This document shows, piece after piece, positions 10,266 through 22,594 of a DNA stretch of 64,000 nucleotides. The translations under genes were made by a program, and so were the position numbers. How positions within the stretch are numbered: the stretch's first letter is position 1; each line of letters starts with the position of its first letter. Source of the stretch: Eumeta japonica (Eukaryota > Arthropoda > Insecta > Lepidoptera > Psychidae); contig BGZK01001313.1 of the NCBI GenBank assembly GCA_005406025.1, positions 108,166 to 172,165 of the forward strand, read 5' to 3'. Below the pieces are notes generated by a model. It was given only the letters and a program-made list of their open reading frames with translations. It had not been told where the DNA came from and did no database searches.

Positions 10266-12180
10266 CGAGCTATGTACGGATCGTTATATTCTTATATATG
10301 TGAATGTTTTCTCGCCTGTATGGATTCGTTGTGCTTTCACGAGTCGAATTGTGTTCTTTTTCTGCGCTGTGTTTTATGTTAAGCCGTCTTAGACAATTTT
10401 TTGTTATTTGAGTATCAATGAGAGATAACGATTTTTATTAGCATTTATCAGATTAAAAAATTTATGAATATAAGCACTATAAAATTATACCAATATTAGT
10501 ATTTTTTCGTGTTACATAATAGCTTCTAAACCAATATAACCGATTTTAATAGATTGTATAATATCCTATCACATTTATATGTATCTCAACAGATGAGTAT
10601 ATTAAAACATTCTATGTAATATTAAGCAAAAATCAGCAAGCGTCATTTATGAAAGGAACAGTCTCCTTTTAATATATCCGAATAAGTAGTAACAGTATTT
10701 TACAAAATAACTATTGTGGTTATTGTAACCCTTTGTTGCTGACCCTCTTTGATCGCGTCATTGTTTTAAAGCCCTGGCTCACTTCGCCGTGTATATTTAT
10801 AGTGTTTGGGTTAAGCTTGTAAGGTGATTTCGACCTATTCCGTACTGACCTATTCCTTTGAAACGTACGATGCGATCATCTCGAGTAGTTAGTTGCTGTG
10901 TGCGTGGTAGTCGGTTTACTCATGAAACTCTTGACACACTATCGAAACGTAGCTTTTGTACTGTTATTTAAAAATTGTACTCCAATAACGTCACAAAAAA
11001 TAATATAGAACTAGACGGGATGCTGTAGAAATACATATGTGTCTATTTAACATTTAATAATAGTCTTATCGTATTTCAGAATAATGGTAATTTTCTCAAT
11101 GTCGATAGTTTGTGGTAACTTTGACCTTTGATTCGATGTCGTGGCCACGACGTAAACAATAACGTATAGTTTACGGATTAATGCGACATGGCATATTCGG
11201 ACTCTAGTCCGATTTGTTTTAATTTGATCTGATGTTGTAGCAGAGATATGTATTTTGACGGTTAGGGTTAAATATGTCGTTCATAGTATTTTCATAGTTA
11301 TCATCTGGTATTAACAACTAAATATTCTCATCGTAATCTTGATTGTCTCATGCACAGAGTCAGGACATACAGAGCTTTCTAACGAGACACGATAAGCCGC
11401 GTCTCGTCTTATTATTTTCTAATAATGCCTATAATAAATCATCACAAGTCGCAAAAAGGATAAACTCGGAATAATATCGGGCGTTTGATTTGAAAACTAT
11501 ATCCTGAACAGTTGGCATGTGGAATATTTTCACATGTATTAAAAAACGTCGAAATTAGATTATGCGTTATAGCTTTAGTATATATATATATGCATGATAT
11601 ATAAAGAAGCGTGGGGTGCTATGTGCCATATTTTTCGTTCACTATTAAATTATTCCTACATTAAGAATTATTTTTCACTTTTTAGTTCGATTTATCGTTA
11701 AAGCGTGTTTTTTTAGTTTTTTTTTTAAACTGCAATTTATTTTCTAAGTTTATAGTTTCAAAATGATATCAATACTATTTATAACCACGAGCCTTGATTT
11801 TAGAATATCTTAAGTGTGGGAACGAATTTAAGTTTATATCATTCATGACTAAATAACCTTTCTATTTGATCTAATGCGTCACTATTACAATACAACGCAC
11901 AAAACTTTGTCGCTGTGTGAAGTTCCTCACATAAGCGTCTTAATGGCGTAAAATTGGAACGCGGCGAAGAAGGTAGGGTCGGGGATCGTAATACCTGCGC
12001 ATTATATCTTCGTATTTTTTTGTAATATCAAAATTTCGTTTATTTCGAAAATTTTTATTTTCAAAAATTCCAAAAACAAAAAAAAGAAATTGTAATATTG
12101 CAATTAATTTTTTTTTGCATTTTCAATTTTAAATTTTATAAAATTCAGATATTCATTTTTTTTATATTTAATTTTTTAAA
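10266..12180. other. AT-rich stretch, nothing assigned
   Basis: Contains a short (TA)n run at about 11578-11606 and A/T homopolymers around 12.0-12.2 kb. No gene or RNA supported. Confidence 0.4.
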
Positions 12181-12199
12181 ATATGAAATTATTGTATTG

Positions 12200-12320
12200 A
12201 CATCGGTTCTTGATAAATCTACAAAGCTTAAATGAAATCTAACTGTTCAAAGTGGATCAAAATCGAGTACAAAGAAGTCGGTTACAAACAAACCAACCTA
12301 CATACAGTTGAAGCTAATAA
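12200..12320 (+). repeat. repeat 3' terminus ('agaagtcggtta..gctaataaaag' type)
   Basis: 'gtacaaagaagtcggttac', 'aaacaaacc', 'catacagttgaagc' and 'taataaaagagg' occur in the order typical of a widespread lepidopteran RTE/SINE 3' end. It may be the far end of the repeat whose start word lies at 9.82 kb, but the DNA between shows no transposon coding. Confidence 0.4.
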
Positions 12321-13751
12321 AAGAGGGCTAAAATATGTATAGCATGTTTTTTTAACATTACCTAAATTGTTTCATAAATTTTGTGCTACCTTATAACTTC
12401 TAAGGTAATTATTAAAAGATAAAAGCCAACTTAATAATTTAACAACAAGGTAAGAACCTAAAATAATTTAGTCTTGGAAATATTTATAATAGAAATAAAT
12501 ATAACTAACATAATTATAAATAAATGTAGACTTTTTCAAAGTCTTTATAACCTTTCACATTTCAAGATGTGATAACAACATTATATACATCCGTGCCTCT
12601 GCCAATTAAGCCCTAGGACGTTCGATCGATAACGTCAATTAGAGCACTACGTCTGTTACTCGATAAAAGTTGGCAGTTTCGGGAGCTATTAAAACAATTA
12701 AAACAATTAACTGAATTATGTTTAATTGAATAAGAATTCTTCCATTCGACACGTTACAATGGCAAATGCGGTCGACGAGCTAAAGTGACGTGAATTATAG
12801 GACACTGAAGAATTATCGATTTGTTAATAATCGATAGCGGTTATTGTTCGCTATTGTATCAAAGAGAAATAACGTCTCTAAGAAATCTACAGATTCACAC
12901 AAATCTACAATTCACTCTTCGTGACTGCCAAAGGACTTATAAATGAGTACTTTATAAAAAAATAAATATTAATAATATGAGTTAACGTTTTATTTATCAT
13001 AAAAGTTATAATATAAAGCGAAAGGAACTTCTTTCCAACCGGATGTCCAACGAAACCTCCCGGTTTTTTTTCTCAAAGCAATACAGAGAGATTCAGGGCT
13101 AATCAGCAATGTTAATCGTTGCTAAGACTTTTTTATAGTACTATAGAATTTATGTAATAAAAATACAAATAATTTGCCCGAATTTTTTCCGGAGATAATG
13201 CACTAAAATGCTTATTACTGTATGTATCCTAGGTTATATTGTCCTACCCCTAATGTGGCCAGATAACTTCTTTACATTTTACTGTATGCTACTATAAAAA
13301 ATTAAGAAACAGAAATAATAGTCCTATGTAGACCGATGACAACATAAAAAAAAGAATATAGGTAAAAAATAGTATTAAAATTTGCTCAAAAAAATAAGCC
13401 CTTAAAGAATATTTGTATATTATTTCTCAATAATATTAAATTCTCATTTTAGTGAAAGTTATACAGCGTAAAGTAATTACATCTGATGACGTAGGATTAG
13501 TTTTGAATATAAAACTAAGAACAAATAACATGGTTTAAATATTGTATTGGTATCCCCTAAGGTCGTTATTCATTATACTTCTTAGACACTTTAATTATTA
13601 AAGTATTTAAGAAGTAAGATTTTTGAGTTTAAAAAATGATTGTTAAATATAATAAGCATGTTTTATGGCTGCAAAAAAAGGTAACCTCGGTATTAAAAAT
13701 AATACGCTATAAATTTGTGTAAATCCCCGTTTTAATATTCTTTATTTTCAT
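12321..13751. other. AT-rich stretch, nothing assigned apart from a hairpin
   Basis: The hairpin at 13576-13616 is listed separately. No other supported feature. Confidence 0.4.
13576..13616. repeat. near-loopless hairpin, 20-bp arms
   Basis: 13576-13595 'tacttcttagacactttaat' pairs with 13597-13616 at 18 of 20 positions, leaving one unpaired base at the centre. It is a near-perfect inverted repeat with no gene nearby. Confidence 0.6.
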
Positions 13752-14042
13752 TCAAAAGTCACACAAAATCTTGTGAACGAGAGTTAAAATACTGAAAGTC
13801 AAATATCGCAAGATCAGGTTTACTGTAAATACGTTATTTCTTTTGTTTGAAAAATTGTAGACCACAAAAGTCCACGCAACTTTTGTGTTAAGTAATGTTT
13901 CATACAATTTACGGATATCGGCTACACTTACATCTTTCTCAAGACTGAGACACAGCTCAAAGATAGTAGAATTATTGTCCTTGGCAGACCTGTATGTAAT
14001 AACTGCACGTAATACAACAAAATTTATTTGCAATAGTACCAT
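13752..14042 (-). CDS. unassigned minus-strand open frame, 96 codons
   Basis: An ATG-started frame with a varied, protein-like composition in the middle (LEKDVSVADIRKLYETLLN) and a hydrophobic C-terminal part (LILRYLTFSILTLVHKILC) that could be one membrane segment. No family recognised, no signal peptide, and no splice signals that clearly bound it. It could be chance or an old exon. Confidence 0.2.
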   Translation of the reverse strand: MVLLQINFVVLRAVITYRSAKDNNSTIFELCLSLEKDVSVADIRKLYETLLNTKVAWTFVVYNFSNKRNNVFTVNLILRYLTFSILTLVHKILCDF

Positions 14043-14069
14043 AACCTTTACTTAAATAAAAAGTGATAA

Positions 14070-14112
14070 AAGGTCACGTGTTTACGTGATGTGTGATCAC
14101 GTGTATCACACG
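14070..14112. promoter_or_regulatory. two CACGTG boxes within an inverted repeat
   Basis: CACGTG occurs at 14075-14080 and 14098-14103. The second lies inside 'gtgtgat...atcacac' arms (14091-14097 and 14105-14111). CACGTG is the canonical bHLH E-box (Myc/Max and Clock/Cycle type). No target gene is visible. Confidence 0.3.
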
Positions 14113-14945
14113 GTACAAGGTTGTAATACACTGCTATGTGTTCCTTATAGATCGCCAGAAGCCAAGTACAAAGATTTATCTGCTTTGCAAATCTGTTAAT
14201 AAACTAACTCTTGACAAACTTATCGGGCTTACAGAGGGATTTCCAATATGTGTAATGTGTACCTCAGTTAAAACATCTAAGTTGTAGTAGTCATGTTAGT
14301 CTGATATAACCGAACTTCATGTGTTAATTTAAGATGTTTGTATCATTATTGAATGTGATATACAAACTTACCGGTACATGCGTAGCCTGTCTCGTTCCTA
14401 TGATTTTTTTATAAACATATATATATTTACAATGAATTATAGATACTATTTCTGCTTCATTAACTTTTGTCAATCGTTTTATGCAAATTAGTCGTTTTCG
14501 ATGGATCGATATTCAGAACTTTAGAAGTATTCCACGAAGTTGATTTGTATAAATGCTGCTACTGAGTCTTTGTCGGTATTCACGTCACAAAAATTCACTG
14601 TTTCAATTCCTATTTTTGTTTATTCAATTTGTCTTTTAGGGGTGGTTAAATCTAGTTAAAAAACTCTTTTTGATTCTCATTATTACACAATTTCACCATT
14701 ATTTTACTAAAACTGTCTTACTTAAAACTGTTAGCTCATATTTTTTTCGTTAATAAGTAAGTTCAATCCAATGTCTGTAGGTGAATGTTTTTCTTTCACA
14801 AAACATTTTCAAAAATTTTGAGGAAAAATAATTTGCTTGTTTTTATTTGTTTAATTGTTTGTTATGGTTGGCTTCAGAAATAACAAATAATAAATAATGT
14901 TTATAAATCTCTTATTATTTTAGTCTTATTAAAATACCGTGTTAT
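14113..14945. other. AT-rich stretch, nothing assigned
   Basis: No supported feature. Confidence 0.4.
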
Positions 14946-14949
14946 ATAT

Positions 14950-15520
14950 AATATAGTATGTGCTGAAAGGTCAAAAACATGACTGAATGCCATATATGTA
15001 TAGGAGATTAAAGAAATGAACAAGTGAGAGTTTTTGTACAGGGATAATTTATTTAAAAATGACGATAAACATGATAGATTTATTGAAAAGAGAGTAAATT
15101 CTGGAAATAGAGTGAATGGGTCCTTGCGCGCTTTTCGAATGGTAAAAGTGTCGCAAGACATACCTGTTTGTCTATCTATAATGAACTTCTGGTCTCTATA
15201 CGATTATATATAAAATGATAGTAAAAGTTGAGTAAGTATGGCAGACGAAAGTAAAGGCGCTGCAATGGAGATGTGACTGCTTAATATGTGTCAAGTGTAA
15301 ATACACTTTATTTATATGAAAGATAAATACAAAATTGTCATCTTAGAAAGGTGTGGTTTGAAAGGAGATGTAGTGGCCAAAGTACATAAAAGTATTTTAC
15401 CGTGATTTGACTGACCATCTGCAAAACATGAATGAAAATAGACTGACAAAACGATTCCATCGAGCGAATATGTGTGATGGTAGGGTCGGCAAGGGTCGCC
15501 CTACAATTTTTTACAAAGCA
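14950..15520 (+). pseudogene. RTE-like non-LTR retrotransposon ORF, C-terminal relic
   Basis: Successive frames spell the post-reverse-transcriptase region of lepidopteran RTE-like elements: 'LFKNDDKHDRFIEKRVNSGN' with 'RVNGSL' near 15050-15120, then 'KVSQDIPVCLSIMNF' out of frame, 'MEMRLLNMCQV' near 15265-15300, 'ERCGLKGDVVAKVHKSIL' near 15350-15400, and 'NMNENRLTKRFHRANMCDG' with 'RVGKGRP' up to about 15510. At least five frameshifts and several stops separate these blocks, so nothing is translatable. The final ~60 codons of the family are missing. Minus-strand open frames across it are shadows. Confidence 0.8.
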
Positions 15521-16230
15521 CTGCTATATTTTTTCACCCAAAATTTACTCAAATTTACATGTGGTAATTAAAATAAATATGTAAGGTAACGGATTGTAAG
15601 GAAATTGCTGAATACATTGTCTATTGTTGAATTGTGTCTTATCGTATATTCTTGAATACGTGGACTAAGACCGAATGATAGAAAGTATTCTAATATTTCA
15701 ATTTTTGATTGCATAATTTGTATTGAATTGCAGTAATGCAAAAAAACATTATACAGTATTTTTTGTATTCATACTAAAAACACTAGACAGTCACTAAGTA
15801 TTTAAGCATATATTTAGTGGGTGTCAGTTTGTGCTGGACATTGAAACGAAGCGAAAGGTAGTCTACTAAAAATTAATACGCACTAAGAATGTACTCACCT
15901 ATTTGAGTATCTGTTTGTACTTGGTATTGAAAAGAACCGAAACGAAGCAAAATATGGACTTTTTATAGATTTTCCTTAATGGATAAGTAAAGAACTATGT
16001 TCTGCATTTTTTTTAAAGTTGTAGGTGCAGGAGTATCGGAGATAAAGAAAGGGGGATGATCTATTTTCATAAATAACTTTACAACCATTTACTTTCAAAT
16101 TATAATAAAAATATATTCTAGATGCTTATATAAAAGCAATTTCATTTGATACCTCACATGGTATAGTTTGCAAGGCTTTTTTACATTTCCAAATTTTTTC
16201 CCTAAAGTTACTCTCATATTTTAAATTCCT
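15521..16230. other. AT-rich stretch, nothing assigned
   Basis: 'ttgaaacgaagcgaaa' and 'ttgaaaagaaccgaaacgaa' at 15841 and 15926 form a weak local repeat. Nothing else supported. Confidence 0.4.
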
Positions 16231-16234
16231 TTAT

Positions 16235-16410
16235 TTATGGTAAAAGTCCGTGTTTGGGTCACACATATACATATATGTATTAAATATCAACTTAATCCGT
16301 CTAGTAGATTCAGAGCAAATTGGTTGTGACAGATCGACAGACAGACGTACGAACGAGTGATCCTATAAGGGTTCCGTTTTTTTTATTTGGAAGTAAAAAG
16401 GTATAAATTT
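16235..16410 (+). repeat. interspersed repeat ending in 'gggttccgttttttt'
   Basis: 'agattcagagcaaattggt', 'gacagatcgacagacagacg' and 'cctataagggttccgtttt' are the ordered words of a very common lepidopteran repeat. The opposite orientation of the same family is at 21.74 kb. Confidence 0.6.
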
Positions 16411-18855
16411 TAAGCATCTGAAACCAATAAACTTGAATACAATTCTTGATCTTATCACGTGTAAATCTGTGGTCTTAGCTTATCCATTTGGGAATCGGGA
16501 GCTTATGAACAAATAATAAGATATTAAAAAGTCTCTAGGTCTCTAGTATAAGAACCACTTTTGGTATTATTAATTAAATAAACTTACCATGAATTAAAAT
16601 AGTAATAAAAAATATATTTAACAACAAGAAAAAAATATTATATTAATTCGCAGCGCAGAGTTCTGTTATAAATACGAAATTATATTAAATTATAAATAGA
16701 GATTTGTTCATTGAAAGTTTGTTGTCAATGAAAATCTTTTCTTATACTAATGAAACCGTTAAGGATTTTTGAGATGTTAAAGAAGAACTGGCACCATTTA
16801 ATTTTCGATTTCAACAGTTATTATCTTTGTAGTTCTTAAGCGGTGAACGTACTTTTCTTCCACAACTTTGTCGAAGTCACTCTGAATTAAACGAGTCCAC
16901 GTTCACCTTTTACTTCAGATTAACCAAATTTATTTCGTTTTCGTGACCTAGACCAGTCTATATTTTTGTTGCATCAAGACTTATCAACACAATTTGATAA
17001 CTTTTCTTCTGTTATTTTGATGACTTAACAATTCGTACGCAAATGCGGTGCGTGTTGATTACATTTGTCATTTACTCAGCTAATTACATTATTATTGGAG
17101 TTTACTTCTAAGAAAAGATTTTTCATATACAGCCCGTGAAAATCGAGTGTTAACAAAAAGTGAAGTCGTTATGCTGCGCCTTGGCGTAATATATTCCAGC
17201 GTTTCCGTTCCGTTTCCGTGCATGTTTCTTCTATTGCTGATTCATAGATGTATTTTTAACGCAGATAAGTTAAGTTTTTGAATTATGTAGTGTAAAAAAT
17301 TATTCCTGTTGGTACCAATGAAGTAGATTTTTTATATTGCTGTTTTTAAAATTCATTATTTTTTGAAAACATTTTAATTTATATTTAACATTCATTGTAG
17401 TCAGCTTATATTGATTCATCAAGAAATATAATATAAACTACCCTATTTTTTAATGTTGAGTTTTGGGGTTAAAAAGTTTTGTATATGTATTGTTTATGTT
17501 ATATATACATATATTTATTCAAATCAATGTAAATAAATATGAATAAAAGAGTATCAAGATTTCAGTACTATAAGAGACGCGTTTATTTACCCCCTTTGCG
17601 TATTCCAAATATTCTTAAATGTTTGATATATTCGCATTTATTCATTTCACATATTTAAACCACATGATCATATGATATATAGTCTTCAGGAATAAACTTC
17701 AGTCTCCCGTCGGAGCTGAGACGCACCACTTTTATGATAACTAGTTAATTGTTCTACATATTGATCTAACTAATCGGCTAGCCAGCTTTAATGGAAAGGA
17801 TTCATTTTATTTAATGTTCCACCCTACTATGATATCTTTGTTTCCTTCGACTTTTGTTAGTTTCTTGTGTTCGTCGAGAGAAGCGCGACGCGGCATGAGT
17901 ATCTAGATGCTACATATGGCATTCTGAGAAGGCCTTGTAAGTCGAAATAAATTATTTGTAAATTGATTGAAACAAAATGCTGGCTTTGATGAATAATCCC
18001 GGGGGTTGCCGAGATCTATACTCGATATTATAATGAAATCGATGTGGGACAAGGACTGATACATTTTGATTGAAATATCTTTAAATAAGCGAACGAGCCT
18101 TGAAGGTATTGACTTGGGAATCCCATTTAAATAAGAAATGGAGGTTCGAGAGACAGCGCACAGCGAGGCATGTTCTACGGAAGGCTTATTGTAAAGTCTC
18201 CATAGGAAGAGTGCTTTTACGTATTATAGGGATGTTGTTTGAAAGCAACTACTAAATATTCGTAGTACGTCTGCCTTTCCTACTTTTAAAAGTCTGTGTC
18301 TTTAGAACCATAATAAATGGCTTGTTAGTTTTTTTAGCGGAATATGTGTTATTATGGCTAACGACCTAAAGAATATTAAAAATAGAAACCAAAAATAAAT
18401 TGGGAGTCCCCACATAAGAAACTTGTTTGTTTAAGGATCTGCAACTGAAAGAAAAAAAAATTATGTAACACAAATATATTATTCATGTGATTTTTGTAAC
18501 CATGAATGCAAAACACAAAGGTTTTCAACTTTTATTTTAATTGTCAATTAAAAGAATGTAACATAAGTTTATCAATAATAACTTGCTTTCTAAGATTAGG
18601 AAAACTTTCTGCGCTTATCCGAATCATTCGCTACACCTCCAAGGCTTATCGGCGAAACTTACAAAGTACAAAGAAGGATGGAACTAGCTTTCGTAGTTCA
18701 GCAATGAAAACAATGATATAGAGCATGCGCACTTTTCTTAACTCGCCGATTGCCGAAGGGACTAACTAAAGTAGATCGATCTTCAAAATCATGTCTTATG
18801 CCAAAACTCATAAAGTATTAATTCGCTTGCAATTCTGTCATGGCGTGCAGCGATC
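16411..18855. other. AT-rich stretch, nothing assigned
   Basis: Short open frames only. 'ttgtatatgtattgtttatg' around 17.48 kb and similar tracts are low complexity. Confidence 0.4.
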
Positions 18856-18859
18856 GCGC

Positions 18860-19310
18860 TCCGATCAAGATGCGTCTCCTACGTACCACACATGTGCACA
18901 GAAGTTCAACCCGCACACATATTTAAAATTGTAGCATATGAAAGCGATGCGGCGGCGCGCATGTGTGCGTATCCACAGGTCCGTGTATAAATTTTCGTTG
19001 AAGCCATTTAGGGGGGAAAAGAGGAAAAGCGTAGTAAAAGCGGGCAAAACGGCGGCCCGGCGCCGGTGACACTCGCCAGTGCGCCGTGAGACTCGCGGAG
19101 GGATGGTGCTCTCAGGGGAGGCGGATTTTCCCGTGGAGTTTCACGATTTCCCGCGCGGCCACGTGCTCGCGACCGGCTAGAACCGTTGTCACGAAGTGGG
19201 CCGTGACTGCTGACGATGGTATCCCAGACCGATGTGGTGTCGTAATGACGGTGTCCGATGACTTATGAGCAGTGCCGTGTACCGCCTTCGTACGTACGAA
19301 GTAAGTTTGA
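18860..19310 (+). promoter_or_regulatory. CpG-rich block with a splice-donor-like end
   Basis: A GC-rich block ('acggcggcccggcgccggtg', 'ttcccgcgcggccacgtgc') ends at 'tacgaagtaagtttg', whose GTAAGT near 19299 is a good plus-strand donor. A 60-codon frame (first codon ATG at 19086) runs through it and stops at 19268, before the donor. A capped non-coding first exon is therefore more plausible than a coding one. No TATA box is convincing ('gtataaattttcg' at 18985 is the best). Could equally be a CpG-rich enhancer. Confidence 0.3.
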
Positions 19311-20385
19311 TGGTACTGATAATTTAGTTGTCGGCGATTACGCTGGCCAATACGCCGATTTATGACGGAATGCCGACAAAAAATAATAAATTGATGCGAA
19401 GTATTTTACTGCTTTTCTTTAAGTTTTTAATGACTTTAGGCTTATTTAAATAACTTCGGTTTTACACCAATTTAAATATTACCCATGATTTTCGATTAAA
19501 TATTTTATGAGAATAAAATTTAGAGGCAGTTTAAGTACTTTTTTTCGAATGAAGTAGATAAAATGAAAAAAAGTAAAATCTATAACTTTTAGAAATTCAG
19601 AAGAAGTAATATCATAGAAATATTACATTTTTTATTTAAATGGATATATAAAAAACACTCTCTTCAATAGCGAAGTATTATTTATTAAAGTTTTTATTTA
19701 CATCAAAGATATAAAACGAACGTATCGTAGAAGTGGAAGTTAATCGATGCAACTTATATTTAGGATATAAATGACGTTTTTAAACAAAACCTGTTGAGTG
19801 ACAAACAAATTAATAGTCACTTTATAAATATTAACTTTCTTGTTTAAATAAGTATTGGTAATATCTAAAGGTGAAAGGGCGAAAGAGATAGAATAATAAA
19901 ACACTATTGTTTATTCACTGATATATATATCGAGATACAAATAATATTAATAAATAAGTGTGCTGCTGAAAATCTTTTGATTAGTTCTAGAAAAAAATTT
20001 TATTATTCAAAATTGAAAACTACACTTTTATTTTTATAGCAGTGAGCTTGGAAAAAAATTGAAATGACATAATAAATCATCTTAAAGGCAATCTTCACTA
20101 TATTATTTTGTTAGGCGAAGTTTTGATGAAATAAATATTTTCCATTTCTATGGCGTCGCCAAATAAGGTTACGATTAAATGTCGTGCCATACCGGTCCGA
20201 TGCATGTACACGGTTTTGCCACACACGAATTTTTATGTTGACAAACTTTCGGTCGGGGCTTTTTTTTTGGAAGAAAATCCTTTTCATGATACAGCGCCCC
20301 CTTAAAACGCCATGTCACCCTATGTGGGTCTAAATATGAGCTTTTTGATGAGGGTTAATGTTGTGTAAAAATATCTTGGCCCATT
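19311..20385. other. AT-rich stretch, nothing assigned
   Basis: No supported gene or repeat. Confidence 0.4.
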
Positions 20386-20389
20386 AAAA

Positions 20390-20510
20390 AAATGATATAC
20401 GCGGCGATATTAATCACGTCAGTACAGGTTTTCCAATTAAAACCAACCTAATGGCGCCGGAACGAGATTTATGTTGGGAAAGAATTGGCTACCTTAATTA
20501 CTAGTAGGAA
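20390..20510. other. short mixed-composition block, candidate conserved element
   Basis: 'acgcggcgatattaatcacg' and 'cctaatggcgccggaacgag' stand out from AT-rich flanks. 'gatattaatcacg' and 'taattactag' are homeodomain-like. Composition only. Confidence 0.2.
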
Positions 20511-20634
20511 GCTGAAATTTGTTTGATAAATTGCTTAATAATGTTTTATTTTGCATTTTTTTTTGTAGCGAAATATAACTTAACACGAAATAAAACACAC
20601 ATATTACGTTTTTGTCGCTGCCTGTTTCGGTCCT

Positions 20635-20940
20635 TAATCACCTAACTGCTGAGGCATATCCTCCCACAATCTTTATATTACAATTTGAGGGACTTGAACC
20701 TTAAGTTTTCCACAACGACCTAGTGCAGATAAGATGCAGTCAAGGGTCGTTTTTATTAGTGCGATGACATCTTCTTAACTTTTTAACGGATTAATGTGTT
20801 CTTCGAAGCACATTAACAAAGTAGTTTAATTGGCATACGTTATTCATTGGTCAATTCGCCCAAGGTCAGAATGGAACCTGGTTTCTTCTGGTTCCCAGGC
20901 GGCGTTCTTAATTATTCTGCTGCCATCACTGTTCTGTACA
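20635..20940 (-). repeat. SINE-like repeat family S, 5' half, copy 5
   Basis: Plus-strand words 'catatcctcccacaatcttt', 'gagggacttgaaccttaag' and 'cattggtcaattcgccc' match those of the minus-strand copy at 26.2-26.4 kb in the same order. The pol III B-box position is degraded here ('gaatggaacctggtttcttc' against 'ggattcgaacccggcatctt' there). The 3' half is absent. Confidence 0.5.
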
Positions 20941-21241
20941 AGAGCCATTATTACAAGTATATTCTACAATAATAAGTTAACTATTAGAAGACTTATTTTA
21001 AGAGTTTTATTTACAAACTACTTCAACAAAACTAACTAAATACAGAACAAAAATAATTACTAACTTATAAACAACCTAATTAAAATAACGTGTAAATGTA
21101 CAATTTAGAAATAATTTAACGTCTAAATTGACAGAATCGATTGTCATACGAATTGAAGTTATGAATAGCATAATTCAATATCACTTAGTATAGCTTCTAA
21201 AAAGTCAAGATATCAGTCTCAGCGATTCCTACACGTTCATT

Positions 21242-21763
21242 ATGAGAAATAGAATAAATAACTGTTGTGGTTATGAAATTACAACGGGGCAATTTATGCT
21301 AAAAATGCACTCTAATCTATTTTTCCTAATGTGCCAAAAGAAGTATAACTTATACGGGTCAATCAATCAAAGTTGCTTAGTTTTTAGTATGGGTGTCCGG
21401 CCAGGATTTGTATCTATTTGGTTTCGATACGGATTTATTTACGATATTAACAGTAACAATAATTATGCCGGAAAGAAAATGGCAGCCCGGGGCGCGCGCA
21501 CTACGATTCGGTTGCAATTCACAACAAATTTTAATGTTTGGGCTTGTGTGCTAAACATTGAAACTAACACTAACTTTTGTCTCACGATTTTGCCCGTGTG
21601 GTTATTAATAAAATTTTGTATACTATCAGGACATATCGTCGTTCAAAGTGTGAGTTACTGCCTGTCCACTTGTAAACAAAAGCTATATATTATACTAAGG
21701 AATTATGTTCAAGTTCGAGAAAATAATTATATCAGTTATTTTTTGGGTTCCGTACCTCACTAA
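21242..21763 (+). CDS. longest open frame of the window, 173 codons, unassigned
   Basis: An ATG frame stays open for 173 codons. The product is cysteine- and asparagine-rich, with hydrophobic stretches (ILPVWLLIKFCILSGHIVV could span a membrane), but I recognise no domain. Its last ~10 codons run into an interspersed repeat ('gggttccgtacctca' at 21746), so the annotated end is not a natural one. A mid-frame segment, 'gaaaatggcagcccggggcg' with 'cgcgcactacgattcggttg', is GC-rich and may be a conserved non-coding element that keeps stops rare. Coding status doubtful. Confidence 0.2.
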   Translation: MRNRINNCCGYEITTGQFMLKMHSNLFFLMCQKKYNLYGSINQSCLVFSMGVRPGFVSIWFRYGFIYDINSNNNYAGKKMAARGARTTIRLQFTTNFNVWACVLNIETNTNFCLTILPVWLLIKFCILSGHIVVQSVSYCLSTCKQKLYIILRNYVQVRENNYISYFLGSVPH

Positions 21764-21990
21764 GAACTCTTATATAAACACTTCGCTGTCCGTCTCTCTG
21801 TTTGTATATCTGTCTGTCTCTTTGTCTTTCAAGACTCTTTTCCGCAAGAAGGTTTACGATACTTTGGAGTAGAAAAAAAAAACAATTTTTTAACTTAACG
21901 CGATTAAAAGATGAAGATATTTGGCCGCATATTGTAAGTTTGTTATAAAATTTGACAAGTAGCAAACTCTCATAGGCCAAGGAAAAATCT
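21735..21990 (-). repeat. interspersed repeat starting 'gggttccgtacctcac'
   Basis: 'gggttccgtacctcactaag', 'ctgtccgtctctctgtttg' and 'tttcaagactcttttccgc' are the reverse orientation of the family seen at 16.24 kb. The repeat ends in AT-rich DNA near 21.99 kb. Confidence 0.65.
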
Positions 21991-22379
21991 GAAAATCATA
22001 AATTTGTAGTTATCTATACTACATATGATGAACATGTATTTGCGAGTACTGACTGGCATTTGAATTTGGAGTATGGATTGTGACATATACTCATGTATCG
22101 TAGGTTATGTTTTAACTTCCCGCTATGAAAATTTAAGATTTCTAAAAATGCAGATATTTAAAAAAATATATATCTAAATATCTTTAGAAAAATAAACAAA
22201 AAATTTGAGGATTCTCAGGACTGATGTCACGACAGTATCGGTTTCGAAAAAAGGCAAATATCTTCGAGATTCACAATGGATGTTACATACATATAATATA
22301 TGTACATACATATGAACACACTAGTCCGGTATTATTTCATTTTGTGGGCCATATTTATTTGGTTCTTTCACTTGAAGAG

Positions 22380-22515
22380 TGAAAGGAATGCAAAAGGGAG
22401 ACAGGAATTGAAAGATAGACAGGGTGGGCAAGAAGGGGTGAGAAAGTGAAGGAAAAGGGAAAATGAGAGCGAGAGCGAGAGCAATAAGAAAGTCGAGAAA
22501 AAAGATTAGAATAAA
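22380..22515. repeat. purine-rich low-complexity tract
   Basis: Almost pure A/G on the plus strand ('gtgaaggaaaagggaaaatg', 'agagcgagagcgagagc'), directly upstream of the RTE-like relic. Confidence 0.6.
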
Positions 22516-22594
22516 AAGAAAAGAGAGTTCCAGGTTAGGTTTAAGATTGTAAGTAGTATCGGGATAAAGATCAGATTTAAGATAGAAGATAATA

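Noticed and set aside
11578..11610. TATA-like run as a core promoter
   Set aside because: Simple (TA)n tract with no initiator, CpG block or open frame nearby.
14901..15161. 86-codon minus-strand frame
   Set aside because: Antisense to the RTE-like relic at 14.95-15.52 kb.
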